DNA of 64,000 bases, taken from positions 1,922,001-1,986,000 of the forward strand of contig NZ_AP029019.1 of NCBI RefSeq assembly GCF_037101375.1, given 5' to 3'. The notes under the pieces are model-generated. The model worked only from the letters and a program-made list of their open reading frames with translations, was not told the DNA's origin and searched no databases. The translations under genes were made by a program, and so were the position numbers. This document shows positions 37,474 to 45,880 of this stretch, piece after piece. The stretch is from Acidovorax sp. DW039. GTDB taxonomy: Bacteria > Pseudomonadota > Gammaproteobacteria > Burkholderiales > Burkholderiaceae_C. Numbering within the stretch: the first letter of the stretch is position 1; every line of letters begins with the position of its first letter.

Positions 37474-37722
37474 CTACACCTCTGTGGGCAGGTTCGGCAG
37501 GTTCGGCAGGTTCAGATCCAGATAGGCTTTTTCGAGTGCGGCACGACCTTGGGGCGTGACGCTGGTGACCTCTGCCTTTTGGATGGGCGAATGCACATCG
37601 GGTAAATGGGCCGTCACCAATTGCGCGGCCACCAAAATCCGGAGTTTGTCGATCTCTGCAGTGTCTTCAATGATTTTGGGCAACGGACTTTCCGCGATTG
37701 AGAGCATCAATTCAAGTGGCAT
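37474..37722 (-). CDS. Hypothetical 82-aa protein
   Basis: I do not recognise it. The ATG at 37722 is preceded by TGAGGAAG, a good RBS. The product (MPLELMLSIAESPLPKIIED...) is a small soluble protein ending in LPNLPNLPTEV. It contains a V-TPQGRAALEKAYLDL segment somewhat like winged-helix C-termini, which is not enough to assign a function. It is convergent with the RND operon, and its promoter must lie in the low-GC region to the right. Confidence 0.6.
   Translation of the reverse strand: MPLELMLSIAESPLPKIIEDTAEIDKLRILVAAQLVTAHLPDVHSPIQKAEVTSVTPQGRAALEKAYLDLNLPNLPNLPTEV
37487..37513. repeat. 9-bp tandem repeat, three units
   Basis: GGCAGGTTC is repeated three times exactly, encoding the LPNLPN repeat at the C-terminus of the 82-aa hypothetical protein on the minus strand. 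Copy number changes would stay in frame. Confidence 0.85.
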
Positions 37723-38125
37723 TGTTCACTTCCTCAGAAAGTCAAGATTTTGATTGTGAACTTGGCAACTAAAAATGACCAGTCGATTAAACATCTGTTA
37801 ACCAAAAGTGAACGATCGGTTGAATTGGTGACTCGCGGTTCTCGTTCAATATTTTGGAAATATGGTATTGGATAATAAATATAAAGTCTTTGTTAAATCA
37901 TTTGATATTGGCGATTTACGTATCTTTGATATTCTGAAAATAGATCAGCGAGGTCAGAATGAAATCAATGAAACTTGAGAGCACTGTCCGAGTGCAGCCT
38001 CGAAGTCATCGATAGCAGGTCCCGCATATTCAGAAAGATTCCCCGCTGAAGCGGTGACTTCAAGGGTTGGAAGATTTCGCTCATCCTTGTTGAGTCAGTC
38101 TCAACAGACAGTCGTGGTACCTGCA
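37723..38125. other. 403-bp low-GC intergenic island
   Basis: From about 37740 to 37980 the sequence is strikingly AT-rich (TTTTAGTTGCC, GATAATAAATATAAAG, TTTGATATTGG) compared with the GC-rich genes around it. It includes a 38-codon plus-strand ORF (ATG 37862 to TGA 37978) rich in Asp, Lys and Ile, using AT-ending codons. The region may hold the promoter of the minus-strand 82-aa gene; otherwise it looks like a foreign remnant. No recognisable RNA gene is seen. Confidence 0.55.
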
Positions 38126-39394
38126 CTACAGGCAGGCCAGAGCAAGCGCCGCCACTGCGGTAGGGCCCAGTGCCCCCAGCAGCAGCCCTCCGGCTCCCAC
38201 TGTCTGATCCGCGAACCCGTTCTTCAGCAACGCTACGCCTGCCGGGTTGGGGGCGTTGGCAATCACCGTCAGCCCCCCGCCCGCCACGGCACCGGCCACC
38301 AGCATGTACTGCGCAGCGGGGGAAATCCCTTCAATGAGCGAGCCCAGGTAGGTCAGTGCGGCGTTGTCGGTAATGGCCGTCAACCCCAGCGCGCCAGCGA
38401 ACAGGGCCAGCGGCTCCAGCCCCGAGACGATGGGTTGCAGCCACCATTGCTGCATGCCGCCCAGCACCACCAGCCCCGCGAGGAAGAAGCCCACCAGCAG
38501 GGCTTCCTTGATGATGAGGCGGCTCTGGTGGGTGCTGTAGGCCTGTGTGTAGCCCAGGAACAGCAGAAAGAGGCCCATGAACACAACCGGGTGATGCGCA
38601 AACAGCACCACCAGCGCCAGCAGGGTGATGTGTACCGCAGCTACCGAGACGGGCATCTTCGCTTGATCGCTGGCCTTCAACCCTGCTGCCATGGCCTCTG
38701 CACTGGGCAGATGGCGGCGCAGGACCAACGTGCACACGGTCGCGTTGATGAGAACCGCAATGGCCGCCTTCCAGCCAAACGTGGTCAGCATGAACAGGCT
38801 GTCCCAGCCCCATGTGGCTGCCACCATCAGCACGGGCGGTGCGGCATAAGAGGTGAGCGTGCCGCCAATGGAGACGTTGACAAACAGTACACCCAAGGCC
38901 AGATACTTGGCGCGCTCGGGCACTTCCGTTCGGAAGATCTGTGGGGCTAGCATGAGCGCTGCAATCGTCATGGCGGCGGGCTCGGTGATCAGCGATCCCA
39001 GCAGCGGCACCGCCGCCAGCCCCAGCCAGGCAGTGACCAACGGTGTGGGGAGGGGCGTGATACGCGCCAGTGTGGCGACCACCGCCATGACGCTGCGCAG
39101 CACGGGGCGCGACGCGGCAATCACCATGACCACGAACACAAACAGGGGCTCGGTGTAGTTGCGCGACTCCGCATATTCCAGCGCTTCGGATCCGCCCGCG
39201 GCCATGGCCATGGCAACGATGAGCACCATGGCCCAGAAACCGAAGACGACCTCCACCTCGCCCAGCAAATGAAAAAGCCCGGCGTGGCGTGGGTAGCGGT
39301 GCGAGAGTCGCTCGAAAAACTTGACGGAGAAAGTGTGGAGCAAGGCCACGGCAAACAGCGTGGCGGCCATCCATTGGACCAGAGGGGTGTTCAT
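38126..39394 (-). CDS. Putative Na+/H+ antiporter
   Basis: A 422-aa polytopic membrane protein with about 11-12 hydrophobic segments. Features I associate with the putative Na+/H+ antiporter family (Na_H_antiport_2) include LITEPAAMTIAALMLAP, an acidic residue inside a membrane segment, and AITDNAALTYLGSL with a buried Asp-Asn pair as in other cation antiporters. It probably exchanges cations for protons across the inner membrane. The gene lies 151 bp downstream of the LytTR regulator gene on the same strand. Confidence 0.8.
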   Translation of the reverse strand: MNTPLVQWMAATLFAVALLHTFSVKFFERLSHRYPRHAGLFHLLGEVEVVFGFWAMVLIVAMAMAAGGSEALEYAESRNYTEPLFVFVVMVIAASRPVLRSVMAVVATLARITPLPTPLVTAWLGLAAVPLLGSLITEPAAMTIAALMLAPQIFRTEVPERAKYLALGVLFVNVSIGGTLTSYAAPPVLMVAATWGWDSLFMLTTFGWKAAIAVLINATVCTLVLRRHLPSAEAMAAGLKASDQAKMPVSVAAVHITLLALVVLFAHHPVVFMGLFLLFLGYTQAYSTHQSRLIIKEALLVGFFLAGLVVLGGMQQWWLQPIVSGLEPLALFAGALGLTAITDNAALTYLGSLIEGISPAAQYMLVAGAVAGGGLTVIANAPNPAGVALLKNGFADQTVGAGGLLLGALGPTAVAALALACL

Positions 39395-39409
39395 GCGGTA
39401 CGGGGCGTG

Positions 39410-39426
39410 AAAAAACCGCGAGGCGG
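39410..39426 (-). terminator. Weak terminator-like hairpin before the antiporter gene
   Basis: On the minus strand CCGC-CTC-GCGG is followed by TTTTTT. The stem has only four base pairs, so it may attenuate rather than stop transcription coming from the LytTR operon. Confidence 0.35.
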
Positions 39427-39545
39427 CCCGACCTTCGCTGTACCTGTTGCGCCGATTTGCGCAGACACCCAGCGCATATTTTAATCGCTGGCAGTTGCCA
39501 AGCCGGGTAGGAGGAAGGCGCTACTGCTACTTCCGTGCACTGGCG

Positions 39546-40412
39546 CTACATCGCCTTGAACAGGTGCGCGTAGAGCCTGCTCACGGCCAGCTTTTCAGGC
39601 CTGTGGCGCAGGCTCAGGTGCAGCTTGCCTCCCTCGTCCCGCATCACGGAGGTGATGGCACTGGCGCGCACCAGCGTGCTGCGGTGCACCTGCCAGAACT
39701 GTTGTGGGTCGAGCTGCTCAATCAGCTCTTTCAGCGGCGTGCGTATGAGGTATTCATGCTCTGCGGTCAGCACGCGCACATACTTGTCTGCGGCTTCGAA
39801 ATACACCACATCCGCCACAGGCACCATGTGGATCTGAGTGCCTTGGCTGGCCTGGATGATGGACAGGGCAGGGGGGCGTGTTGCAGCAGAGGGCGAAGGC
39901 GGCAAAGAAGGCGCTTGCAGCGCAGAACTGGTCAGCAATTCGCGCAACTGGTCCACGGTGCGCTGTACGTCCAGCCCCATGGAGGACACATTCGCTACTG
40001 AATTGATAGCTGCCTGCGCTTGATCCATGAGCTTTTTGCGCAGTTTTTGCACTGCCTTTTCCAGGCGCGCGCTTTGTACGGGCTTGAGCAGGTAGTCCAC
40101 CGCCTGGGCTTCAAACGCCTGCACAGCGTATTGGTCGTAGGCGGTAACAAAGACCAGAGCGGGGAAGGGCTGTTGCGCTGGCCAGGCATCGGCCAGTTCC
40201 AGTGCGGCTTCCAACCCGGTTTGCCCTGGCATGCGGATGTCAAAGAAAAGCACGTCGGGGCGCAGCGCAAGAGATTGCTCTACCGCTGAAAGACCGTCGC
40301 CCACCTGGGCCACGATCTGCAGCTCAGGCCATGCTCGCTGTAGCTCGCTGCGCAGCGCAGCAGCCAGCAGCGGTTCGTCTTCAGCGATCAGGGCGCGGGG
40401 TGCAAGGGTCAT
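39546..40412 (-). CDS. LytTR-type response regulator
   Basis: 288 aa. Receiver domain residues 5-125 have E11/D12, D58 (VLFFDIRMPG), T in FVTAYD and K in LLKPVQ. The C-terminal LytTR DNA-binding domain (from about 185) shows VYFEAADKYVRVL, TPLKELIEQLD and QVHRSTLV. It regulates target genes upon phosphorylation by the kinase encoded just upstream, whose stop overlaps its start by 4 bp. The linker between the domains includes DQAQAAINS, which is encoded by a copy of the family interspersed repeat (40002-40032). Confidence 0.92.
   Translation of the reverse strand: MTLAPRALIAEDEPLLAAALRSELQRAWPELQIVAQVGDGLSAVEQSLALRPDVLFFDIRMPGQTGLEAALELADAWPAQQPFPALVFVTAYDQYAVQAFEAQAVDYLLKPVQSARLEKAVQKLRKKLMDQAQAAINSVANVSSMGLDVQRTVDQLRELLTSSALQAPSLPPSPSAATRPPALSIIQASQGTQIHMVPVADVVYFEAADKYVRVLTAEHEYLIRTPLKELIEQLDPQQFWQVHRSTLVRASAITSVMRDEGGKLHLSLRHRPEKLAVSRLYAHLFKAM
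40002..40032 (+). repeat. Interspersed repeat embedded in the LytTR regulator gene
   Basis: AATTGATAGCTGCCTGCGCT then TGATCCATGAGC matches the intergenic repeat (compare 6880-6917) nearly base for base but lies within coding sequence, in the interdomain linker. The right arm has lost the ATAAGCGC form (ATGAGC). Confidence 0.7.
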
Positions 40413-41500
40413 GGCTGTGCAGGTTGTAAGGGGAAACGCACGGTAGCGCTTGTACCACCAGCGCTGGCTGCTATCAATTCAAGAGTGGCCGCGCTGCCAT
40501 ACAGCGTAGCCAGCCGCTCACGCACCTGCACCAGCCCAAAGTGCGTGCCTGCAGTGGAGTGGCTGGAATGACGTCCCATATTCAACCCCGCGCCGGTGTC
40601 GTGCACTTCCAGAACCAGCTGCGGTGGGGCTGTGGCCGGTGCTTCTGCACCCCGTTCCAGGCGGGCGCTGACAGTGATGAGCCCTCCGCTCACCTGGGGC
40701 TCCAGGCCATGCCGGATGGCGTTTTCCACCAGGGGCTGCAGCAGCAGAGGAGGCACCGGAGCCTCGCGCAGCGCCTGCGGCAGATCCAGCGTGAAGCGCA
40801 GGCGCGGGCCCATGCGCACCGCCATCAGCTCCAGATAGTCGCGCAGCCGGTCAAACTCGTCCGCCAGCGGATGCTGCGTGGCGCGGGACGCCATCAGCGT
40901 GGCACGCAGGTAGGCGATCAGGTGGTCCAGCATGGTCTGCGCCTGCTGCGGGTCTACGCCGATCAACGCCCTCAGGTTGGCCAGCGTGTTGAACAGCATG
41001 TGCGGCTCCAGCTGCGTCTCCAGCAGTTTCAGGCGTGCCTCGCTGGCATGCAGGCGTGCCTCGGCCATCTTGCCTTCCAGGTAGCTGGACTTGTGAACGC
41101 TGTAGAAGTAGTAGCTGCCCGCCACACCTGCCAGCACCGTGATGAGGAGCGAAGTGCGCAGGCTGGGGGGATTGCTGGTAGGCAGATCCAGGTATTGCCT
41201 GCACAGCAGATCGCCCAGGTGTGTTCCTGCCAGATAGCCGGTGGCGATGCCCGCAAAGACCAGTGCGGGCCCCTGCCAACCGATGGGCCACCCGGTTTCG
41301 GCAGCAGATGGAATCCACTCCCGCCCCAGGTCAATCGTCGCCCAGGTGAAGCTGCCGATAAGCACCGAATACAGCACCATGGTGCCGTAGTTGCGCTCGG
41401 GCATGAACGCGTACTGGATCGTGGCGACCGCCAGCGTGAAAGCCAGCACTTGCAGAAAGTGCCGCAGCTTGCTGATCCAGTCGATGGCGCGGGGGATCAT
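40409..41500 (-). CDS. LytS-like sensor histidine kinase
   Basis: 363 aa. The N-terminus has about four hydrophobic segments. After a short coiled coil comes the His_kinase module, with phospho-acceptor His in LETQLEPHMLFNTLANLRALI. A C-terminal HATPase_c domain follows, with LLQPLVENAIRHGLEP (N box) and HDTGAGL. It partners the LytTR regulator. Its start overlaps the 2TM gene stop by 4 bp. A short GAATTGATAGCAGCCAGCGCT stretch in the C-terminus (40460-40481, minus sense) resembles part of the interspersed repeat. Confidence 0.92.
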   Translation of the reverse strand: MIPRAIDWISKLRHFLQVLAFTLAVATIQYAFMPERNYGTMVLYSVLIGSFTWATIDLGREWIPSAAETGWPIGWQGPALVFAGIATGYLAGTHLGDLLCRQYLDLPTSNPPSLRTSLLITVLAGVAGSYYFYSVHKSSYLEGKMAEARLHASEARLKLLETQLEPHMLFNTLANLRALIGVDPQQAQTMLDHLIAYLRATLMASRATQHPLADEFDRLRDYLELMAVRMGPRLRFTLDLPQALREAPVPPLLLQPLVENAIRHGLEPQVSGGLITVSARLERGAEAPATAPPQLVLEVHDTGAGLNMGRHSSHSTAGTHFGLVQVRERLATLYGSAATLELIAASAGGTSATVRFPLQPAQP

Positions 41501-41802
41501 GGCTGATCCGCGCGGTCCTGCTGGCGCTTCAGGGCTTCACGCTCACGCTGCACCATGCGTTCTCGTACCGAGCTGCCACTGCCCAGCACAAACACCGAGA
41601 TGCCATGCAGAGCCACACCCAGTCCCCAGCCCAGCAGGGGATACACGGACCAGGGGCGCGAACCGAACGCATACACCGACATGGCGAATACCACCAGGTT
41701 CACCACCACATAGATGGCTGCATGTGCATACCAGCCCAGCTTGGCCTGGGCACGCCGGTGGGCCAGGGCCTCCAGAGCTTCGGGTGATAGGGGAGGAGAC
41801 AT
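41497..41802 (-). CDS. 2TM-domain membrane protein
   Basis: 101 aa with two hydrophobic helices separated by a short turn (AAIYVVVNLVVFAMSVYAF and PLLGWGLGVALHGISVFVL), the 2TM-domain pattern. The tail is basic and Glu-rich (RERMVQREREALKRQQ). 2TM proteins are often encoded with LytS/LytTR systems, and here the gene overlaps the kinase gene by 4 bp, so it may be a sensory or accessory membrane subunit. A paralogue lies at 42965-43264. Confidence 0.85.
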   Translation of the reverse strand: MSPPLSPEALEALAHRRAQAKLGWYAHAAIYVVVNLVVFAMSVYAFGSRPWSVYPLLGWGLGVALHGISVFVLGSGSSVRERMVQREREALKRQQDRADQP

Positions 41803-41880
41803 GTAAGGCCTTATACGGTGTTGACCGATTCTAGGGAGAAATCCCGCGCGGGTTGGCGCTATCGGGCGCTTCTCCTTGTG

Positions 41881-42957
41881 CTAACGCTGGGCCCCTGCCA
41901 GCGGCAAAAGGTGCCTGCTCAGAAAGTCGATGATGTGCTGGTCCATGGCTTGCAGCACTGATCTGTCGAAGCCCTCGGGGTCTGCAAGAAGATGTCGGCT
42001 GGTGTCATCCAGAAGATGCAAGGGTGGCGGCGGAGAGAGCATGATGCTATGCCCAGCCTCTGGCAGGTGGGCCAACCGTTCGCACGACGCGCATGCCGCA
42101 GCGACTGCTTCGCCATGCCATCGAGGCGTGAGCCAAATGTCTCTGCCTGCAGTGACCAGGCCCACGGGAATGCGGGGATTACGCAGGGACTCCAGATCAA
42201 AGTCGGCAGAAGCCGGTACGCCTGCCACTGCGACCGCGATGCGTGGGTCATGCGCTTGCACGGGTTCTGGATCATCAAAGCGCTGGCGCAGCACACCGCG
42301 TGCCGACGCTTTCTTGATGGGGTCAAGCCACCCCCCTGTCAGCCGGGTGTAGGTGCCCACGCATGCGTTGAAATCTTCGTCCAGATGCTTCAGGCAATGC
42401 GAGAGGAATCGGGCAGGTGACCACACACCGCCTGCCAGACTGAGAGCCGTGTGTCCCCCTGCTGACTGGCCGACAACGCCGACCTTATCGAGTTGCAGTA
42501 TTGCGCTGAATACTGGCGACATGGACACCGCATCGATGGCCCTGGAGACCTCTGATGGTCGTCTGCGCCAGCTTTGCGGACCGGGGGTGGAGGTGTCCTT
42601 GTAGTTATCTCCCCGGTGCAGGGGCATTGCAACCACAAACCCCGCCGCCGTCAGACGCCGGGCTATGTCGGTGTGGACCCAGGGTGCCCCACCCGAGCCA
42701 TGCGAAAACACCACGAGTCGCCCGTTACCCGGCTGGGGCGCAGCCCCCGGCGCGAGCTGGAGTGTGAATGGACCCCACTCCACCGCTTGGTCGGTGTTCT
42801 GGGTGGGGTAGAAAATGGTCACCGGTTCATCGCCTTCCCTTCCGGGCAGGGTGGCTAGGCCGGTTCCGGCTGCGGCCCAGAGCGGCGTGGAGAGCGCCAC
42901 ACTGCTGATCAGTAGACGCAAGATGAGTCGAGCCCAGGGGGGGCTGGCGAGTTGCAT
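41881..42957 (-). CDS. Secreted alpha/beta hydrolase (dienelactone-hydrolase-like)
   Basis: 358 aa from the ATG at 42957; the frame continues to 43038 inside the upstream gene. A signal peptide is visible (LILRLLISSVALSTPLWAAA). The nucleophile elbow is GVVGQSAGGHTA and the oxyanion region is VVFSHGSGGAPWVHTD. A C-terminal His in LPEAGHSIML and an Asp in TAGRDIW complete a plausible triad. The natural substrate is unknown. It starts 7 bp after the second 2TM gene. Confidence 0.82.
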   Translation of the reverse strand: MQLASPPWARLILRLLISSVALSTPLWAAAGTGLATLPGREGDEPVTIFYPTQNTDQAVEWGPFTLQLAPGAAPQPGNGRLVVFSHGSGGAPWVHTDIARRLTAAGFVVAMPLHRGDNYKDTSTPGPQSWRRRPSEVSRAIDAVSMSPVFSAILQLDKVGVVGQSAGGHTALSLAGGVWSPARFLSHCLKHLDEDFNACVGTYTRLTGGWLDPIKKASARGVLRQRFDDPEPVQAHDPRIAVAVAGVPASADFDLESLRNPRIPVGLVTAGRDIWLTPRWHGEAVAAACASCERLAHLPEAGHSIMLSPPPPLHLLDDTSRHLLADPEGFDRSVLQAMDQHIIDFLSRHLLPLAGAQR

Positions 42958-42964
42958 GGCCGTG

Positions 42965-43264
42965 TTAACCCAGACGTGCACGTTCGGCCCGCAGCAGTCG
43001 TTCATACCAGCCGCCAGTGCGTGCAAACACCACCACACCGTGGATCACCAGGCCCAGCCCCCAGCCCATGGCTGGAAACACGGCCCAGGATTTGCCGGAT
43101 GCCGCTGACAAAACACCCAGCAGCAGATTCACGGCAATGAACACCATGGCGTGGATGTACCAACCCAGCTTGGCCGCTGCCCGGCGGCGGGCGGTGCGTT
43201 CCAGCGGGTCCATGGCGTGGTCGGCAGCGTGGTCAGTGGGGTAATGGCGCAGATCGTGTCTCAT
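42965..43264 (-). CDS. 2TM-domain membrane protein, second paralogue
   Basis: 99 aa, with AAGGAG seven bases before the ATG at 43264. It shares the AKLGWYxHA entry motif and the GWGLGLVIHGVVVF second helix with the protein at 41497-41802, so the two are paralogues. It is not linked to a kinase but to a secreted hydrolase gene 7 bp downstream and a DUF2306-like membrane protein gene upstream. Confidence 0.82.
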   Translation of the reverse strand: MRHDLRHYPTDHAADHAMDPLERTARRRAAAKLGWYIHAMVFIAVNLLLGVLSAASGKSWAVFPAMGWGLGLVIHGVVVFARTGGWYERLLRAERARLG

Positions 43265-43331
43265 GGCGAGGCTCCTTGGAGGTGATGGAAAAGTGCTTGG
43301 AACGATGAGGAGATGCGGCGTGAACCTGTCC

Positions 43332-43763
43332 TCAGATCAAACCGAGGCTGCTCCACAGCCAATGGCCCAGCAGGCGCTGCGGTAGCAGGGTGAAAATCCC
43401 GGCGACCACACAGGCTCCCAGGTACACCTGTTGCATGGTCTTGCGATGGGCCTGGATGTTGCCCTGGACCAGGTAACGCAAAGACAGGGCAATCATCCCC
43501 AGCGAGAACGGCACCAGAAGGTGGATGGGGCCAAAGCCTGCCAGGCGCGGGCCCTTGTCCCCGCTGATGAACAGGGCAGAAAGGGCGGTCAGCACCATGA
43601 GGGTGACCCACGCATACCCCGCTGCGCGATGCAGGCGGGTGCGCTGGGTTTTACCCAGGCGTGCCCACAGGGCGACCGGGCCTATGGCAACAGCCAGCAG
43701 CGCTGCAGTCAGGTGGATGGTGACGGCGGGAGAGAGGTTGGACAGCGTGGTCATGGTGGTCAT
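43332..43763 (-). CDS. DUF2306-like four-helix membrane protein
   Basis: 143 aa from the ATG at 43763 (alternative ATG at 43754). About four hydrophobic helices carry conserved His residues: VTIHLTAALLAVAIGPVAL, LHRAAGYAWV, PIHLLVPFS and NIQAHRKTMQQVYLG. This matches my recollection of DUF2306. Buried His residues suggest a metal or haem site, which is unproven. It is divergent from uppP. Confidence 0.75.
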   Translation of the reverse strand: MTTMTTLSNLSPAVTIHLTAALLAVAIGPVALWARLGKTQRTRLHRAAGYAWVTLMVLTALSALFISGDKGPRLAGFGPIHLLVPFSLGMIALSLRYLVQGNIQAHRKTMQQVYLGACVVAGIFTLLPQRLLGHWLWSSLGLI

Positions 43764-43980
43764 CGGTGCGGGGTGACTCGGATGACGTGACTGTGCCCAC
43801 AGCAGCCCGGCACCGATAGCGATTTGCGACAGGCTGCGGCGGCAGGGCGCGAAGTGCTGTCTGGCCTGCGCGAGTTGCATGCGGCATCGCGGCAAGCGGC
43901 CTGCACAGCTCTTCTGGTTTCCTTGTTCTGCGTGGTGGTCTTGCTTTCACCTCCTGCAACGGCGCATGCGGCAATCGTCG

Positions 43981-44009
43981 TTTTGAGCCCGCCGCTGCGA
44001 GACGATAAT
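43981..44009 (+). promoter_or_regulatory. Candidate sigma-70 promoter for uppP
   Basis: TTTTGA and GATAAT are separated by 17 bp and lie 40 bp upstream of the GTG start at 44049. This supports that start over the longer open frame. Confidence 0.45.
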
Positions 44010-44048
44010 TTGGTCTTTTACCGGCCCGCCGGGCCTGAAGGATTGCGC

Positions 44049-44873
44049 GTGGATATCGTTTTGCTGGCCAAGGCTGCCGTCATGGGTGTGGTGGAAGGCC
44101 TGACGGAGTTTCTTCCCATCTCATCGACGGGTCACCTCATCCTGGCGGGCTCGCTGCTGGGTTTTGATGATGCCAAGGCCAAGGTGTTCGACATTGCGAT
44201 CCAGACCGGTGCCATCTTCGCTGTGATCCTGGTGTACTGGCAGAAGATTCAGGCCACGCTGGTGGCCTTGCCCAGCCAGCGCCAGGCCCAGCGGTTTGCC
44301 GTCAATGTATTGATCGGCTTTCTTCCTGCGGTGGTGTTGGGCCTGTTGTTTGGCAAGGCGATCAAGGCGCATCTGTTCACCCCCGTGGTGGTAGCCACCA
44401 CTTTCATCCTGGGGGGCTTCATCATTTTGTGGGCTGAGCGCAGGGCTCCGGTCGCCACCCGGATCCAGACGGTGGACGACATGACGCCGCTGGACGCCCT
44501 GAAAGTGGGCCTGGTGCAATGCCTTGCCATGGTGCCCGGCACCAGCCGCAGTGGCTCTACCATCATCGGTGGCATGTTGCTGGGGCTCTCCCGCAAGGCG
44601 GCCACCGACTTTTCGTTCTTCCTGGCCATCCCGACTTTGATCGGGGCTGGGGTCTACAGCCTCTACAAAGAGCGTGCGCTGCTGTCCATGGCGGATGTGC
44701 CGATGTTCCTCACCGGGCTGGTGTTTTCGTTTGTGAGTGCCTGGCTGTGCGTGCGGTGGTTGCTGCGTTACATCAGCACCCACAGCTTTGTGCCCTTTGC
44801 CTACTACCGCATTGTGTTTGGCGTGGTCGTTCTGGTCACCGCCTGGATGGGGTGGGTGCAATGGGCCGATTGA
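44049..44873 (+). CDS. uppP: Undecaprenyl-diphosphate phosphatase UppP/BacA
   Basis: 274 aa from the GTG at 44049, with GAAGGA six bases upstream. The two diagnostic regions are [15 protein letters not shown] near the N-terminus and [10 protein letters not shown] in the middle, together with about eight hydrophobic helices. The enzyme recycles the undecaprenyl carrier for cell-wall synthesis by dephosphorylating C55-PP, and overproduction gives bacitracin resistance. An upstream in-frame extension to 43824 is hydrophobic but atypical for the family. Confidence 0.93.
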   Translation: MDIVLLAKAAVMGVVEGLTEFLPISSTGHLILAGSLLGFDDAKAKVFDIAIQTGAIFAVILVYWQKIQATLVALPSQRQAQRFAVNVLIGFLPAVVLGLLFGKAIKAHLFTPVVVATTFILGGFIILWAERRAPVATRIQTVDDMTPLDALKVGLVQCLAMVPGTSRSGSTIIGGMLLGLSRKAATDFSFFLAIPTLIGAGVYSLYKERALLSMADVPMFLTGLVFSFVSAWLCVRWLLRYISTHSFVPFAYYRIVFGVVVLVTAWMGWVQWAD

Positions 44874-45817
44874 TGGCGCGATGGAGCGCCATGCCTCATC
44901 GGGCAGCGTCTGCAAAGCCGTGGCTGGGCCATGCGCGCAAACCATTGTGCGCGGCGCTGTACTGGGCGCTGTGCGGGGTGTGGATGCCAATACACGCCCA
45001 GCAGCCGTCGGAGGTGGCTGTGCCGGTTGAAGAGGTAGCCCCTGCAGTTGCTGCTGACTCTGCAGCGGCTCCCAAGCCTGCTTTGCACTATGTGTTGGGC
45101 GGCATAGTTGGCTCCAGCCCAGACTATGCCGGTGGGGCCGGGCGCTCTTATTCCCTGAGGCCTGCCTGGGCCCTGGAATATGGGCGCTTCCGGCTGAGTT
45201 CATCGCGGGGGAGCGCCATGCTGGGCCATGGTTTGGCGGCCCGATCCGAGTCGGGCGCCAGTGCCACCCTGGCGCAGGGTGATCGCTTCAACCTCAGTGC
45301 TTCTTTGCGCATTGACCAGGGGGAGGACGCCTCGGACTCCCCCATGCGGCAGGGATTGCCGCCTGTGCGATCCACCTTGCGTGCCAGATTGAGTGCGGGG
45401 TATGCCATCACCTCCCGCTGGTCGGTGGGGGCTGGGGTTTCGCAGGACATTCTGGGCCGTGACGGGGGCATGCTGCTCTCCACCAATCTGGGCTACAGCT
45501 TTCCGTATTCTGAGCAAACCCGGGTGTCGCTGGGTGTGGGGGCCGGATTTGCCGACGGCCAGTACCTGCGCAGCCATTTCGGGGTTCCGGTAGCTGCGGC
45601 TGGCAGCACCAGTCGCCTGCCAGCGTTTGAGCCCAAGGCAGGGCTCTACAGCGTGGATGCCGGAGTGGATGTGATGACTGCGCTGAGCCGCCATTGGGTG
45701 GCGCTGGCGGGTGTGCGTGTCTCGCAGCTCCAAGGGGATGCGCGCCGAAGCCCGCTTACCGTTCAGCCAACGGGCTATTCGGCATCGGTAGGGTTGGCGT
45801 ACCGGTGCTGCAAGTAA
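44861..45817 (+). CDS. MipA/OmpV-family outer-membrane protein
   Basis: 318 aa if translation begins at the ATG at 44861; another ATG at 44873 overlaps the uppP stop (TGATG). A signal peptide ([16 protein letters not shown]) precedes an Ala/Val/Pro/Glu-rich stretch. The mature barrel begins [25 protein letters not shown], typical of MipA, a scaffold for murein synthesis complexes, and ends [14 protein letters not shown]. Coupling to uppP links it to cell-envelope biogenesis. The Cys-Cys near the C-terminus is unusual for a barrel end. Confidence 0.82.
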   Translation: MGRLMARWSAMPHRAASAKPWLGHARKPLCAALYWALCGVWMPIHAQQPSEVAVPVEEVAPAVAADSAAAPKPALHYVLGGIVGSSPDYAGGAGRSYSLRPAWALEYGRFRLSSSRGSAMLGHGLAARSESGASATLAQGDRFNLSASLRIDQGEDASDSPMRQGLPPVRSTLRARLSAGYAITSRWSVGAGVSQDILGRDGGMLLSTNLGYSFPYSEQTRVSLGVGAGFADGQYLRSHFGVPVAAAGSTSRLPAFEPKAGLYSVDAGVDVMTALSRHWVALAGVRVSQLQGDARRSPLTVQPTGYSASVGLAYRCCK

Positions 45818-45836
45818 ACGGGTATCCGCAAGCCAC

Positions 45837-45868
45837 CCGGAATTGGCAGCAGTAGCAATCCGGTTTTT
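45837..45868 (+). terminator. Intrinsic terminator after the uppP-mipA pair
   Basis: CCGGAATTG and CAATCCGG form a stem with one bulged A and a 10-nt loop, followed by TTTTT. It lies 20 bp after the mipA-like stop and before the end of the convergent diguanylate cyclase gene. Confidence 0.7.
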
Positions 45869-45880
45869 CCAGGTGAGCCG

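Noticed and set aside
43824..44048. N-terminal extension of UppP with a signal-like helix
   Set aside because: The family begins near the GTG at 44049, which has an RBS and a promoter 40 bp upstream.
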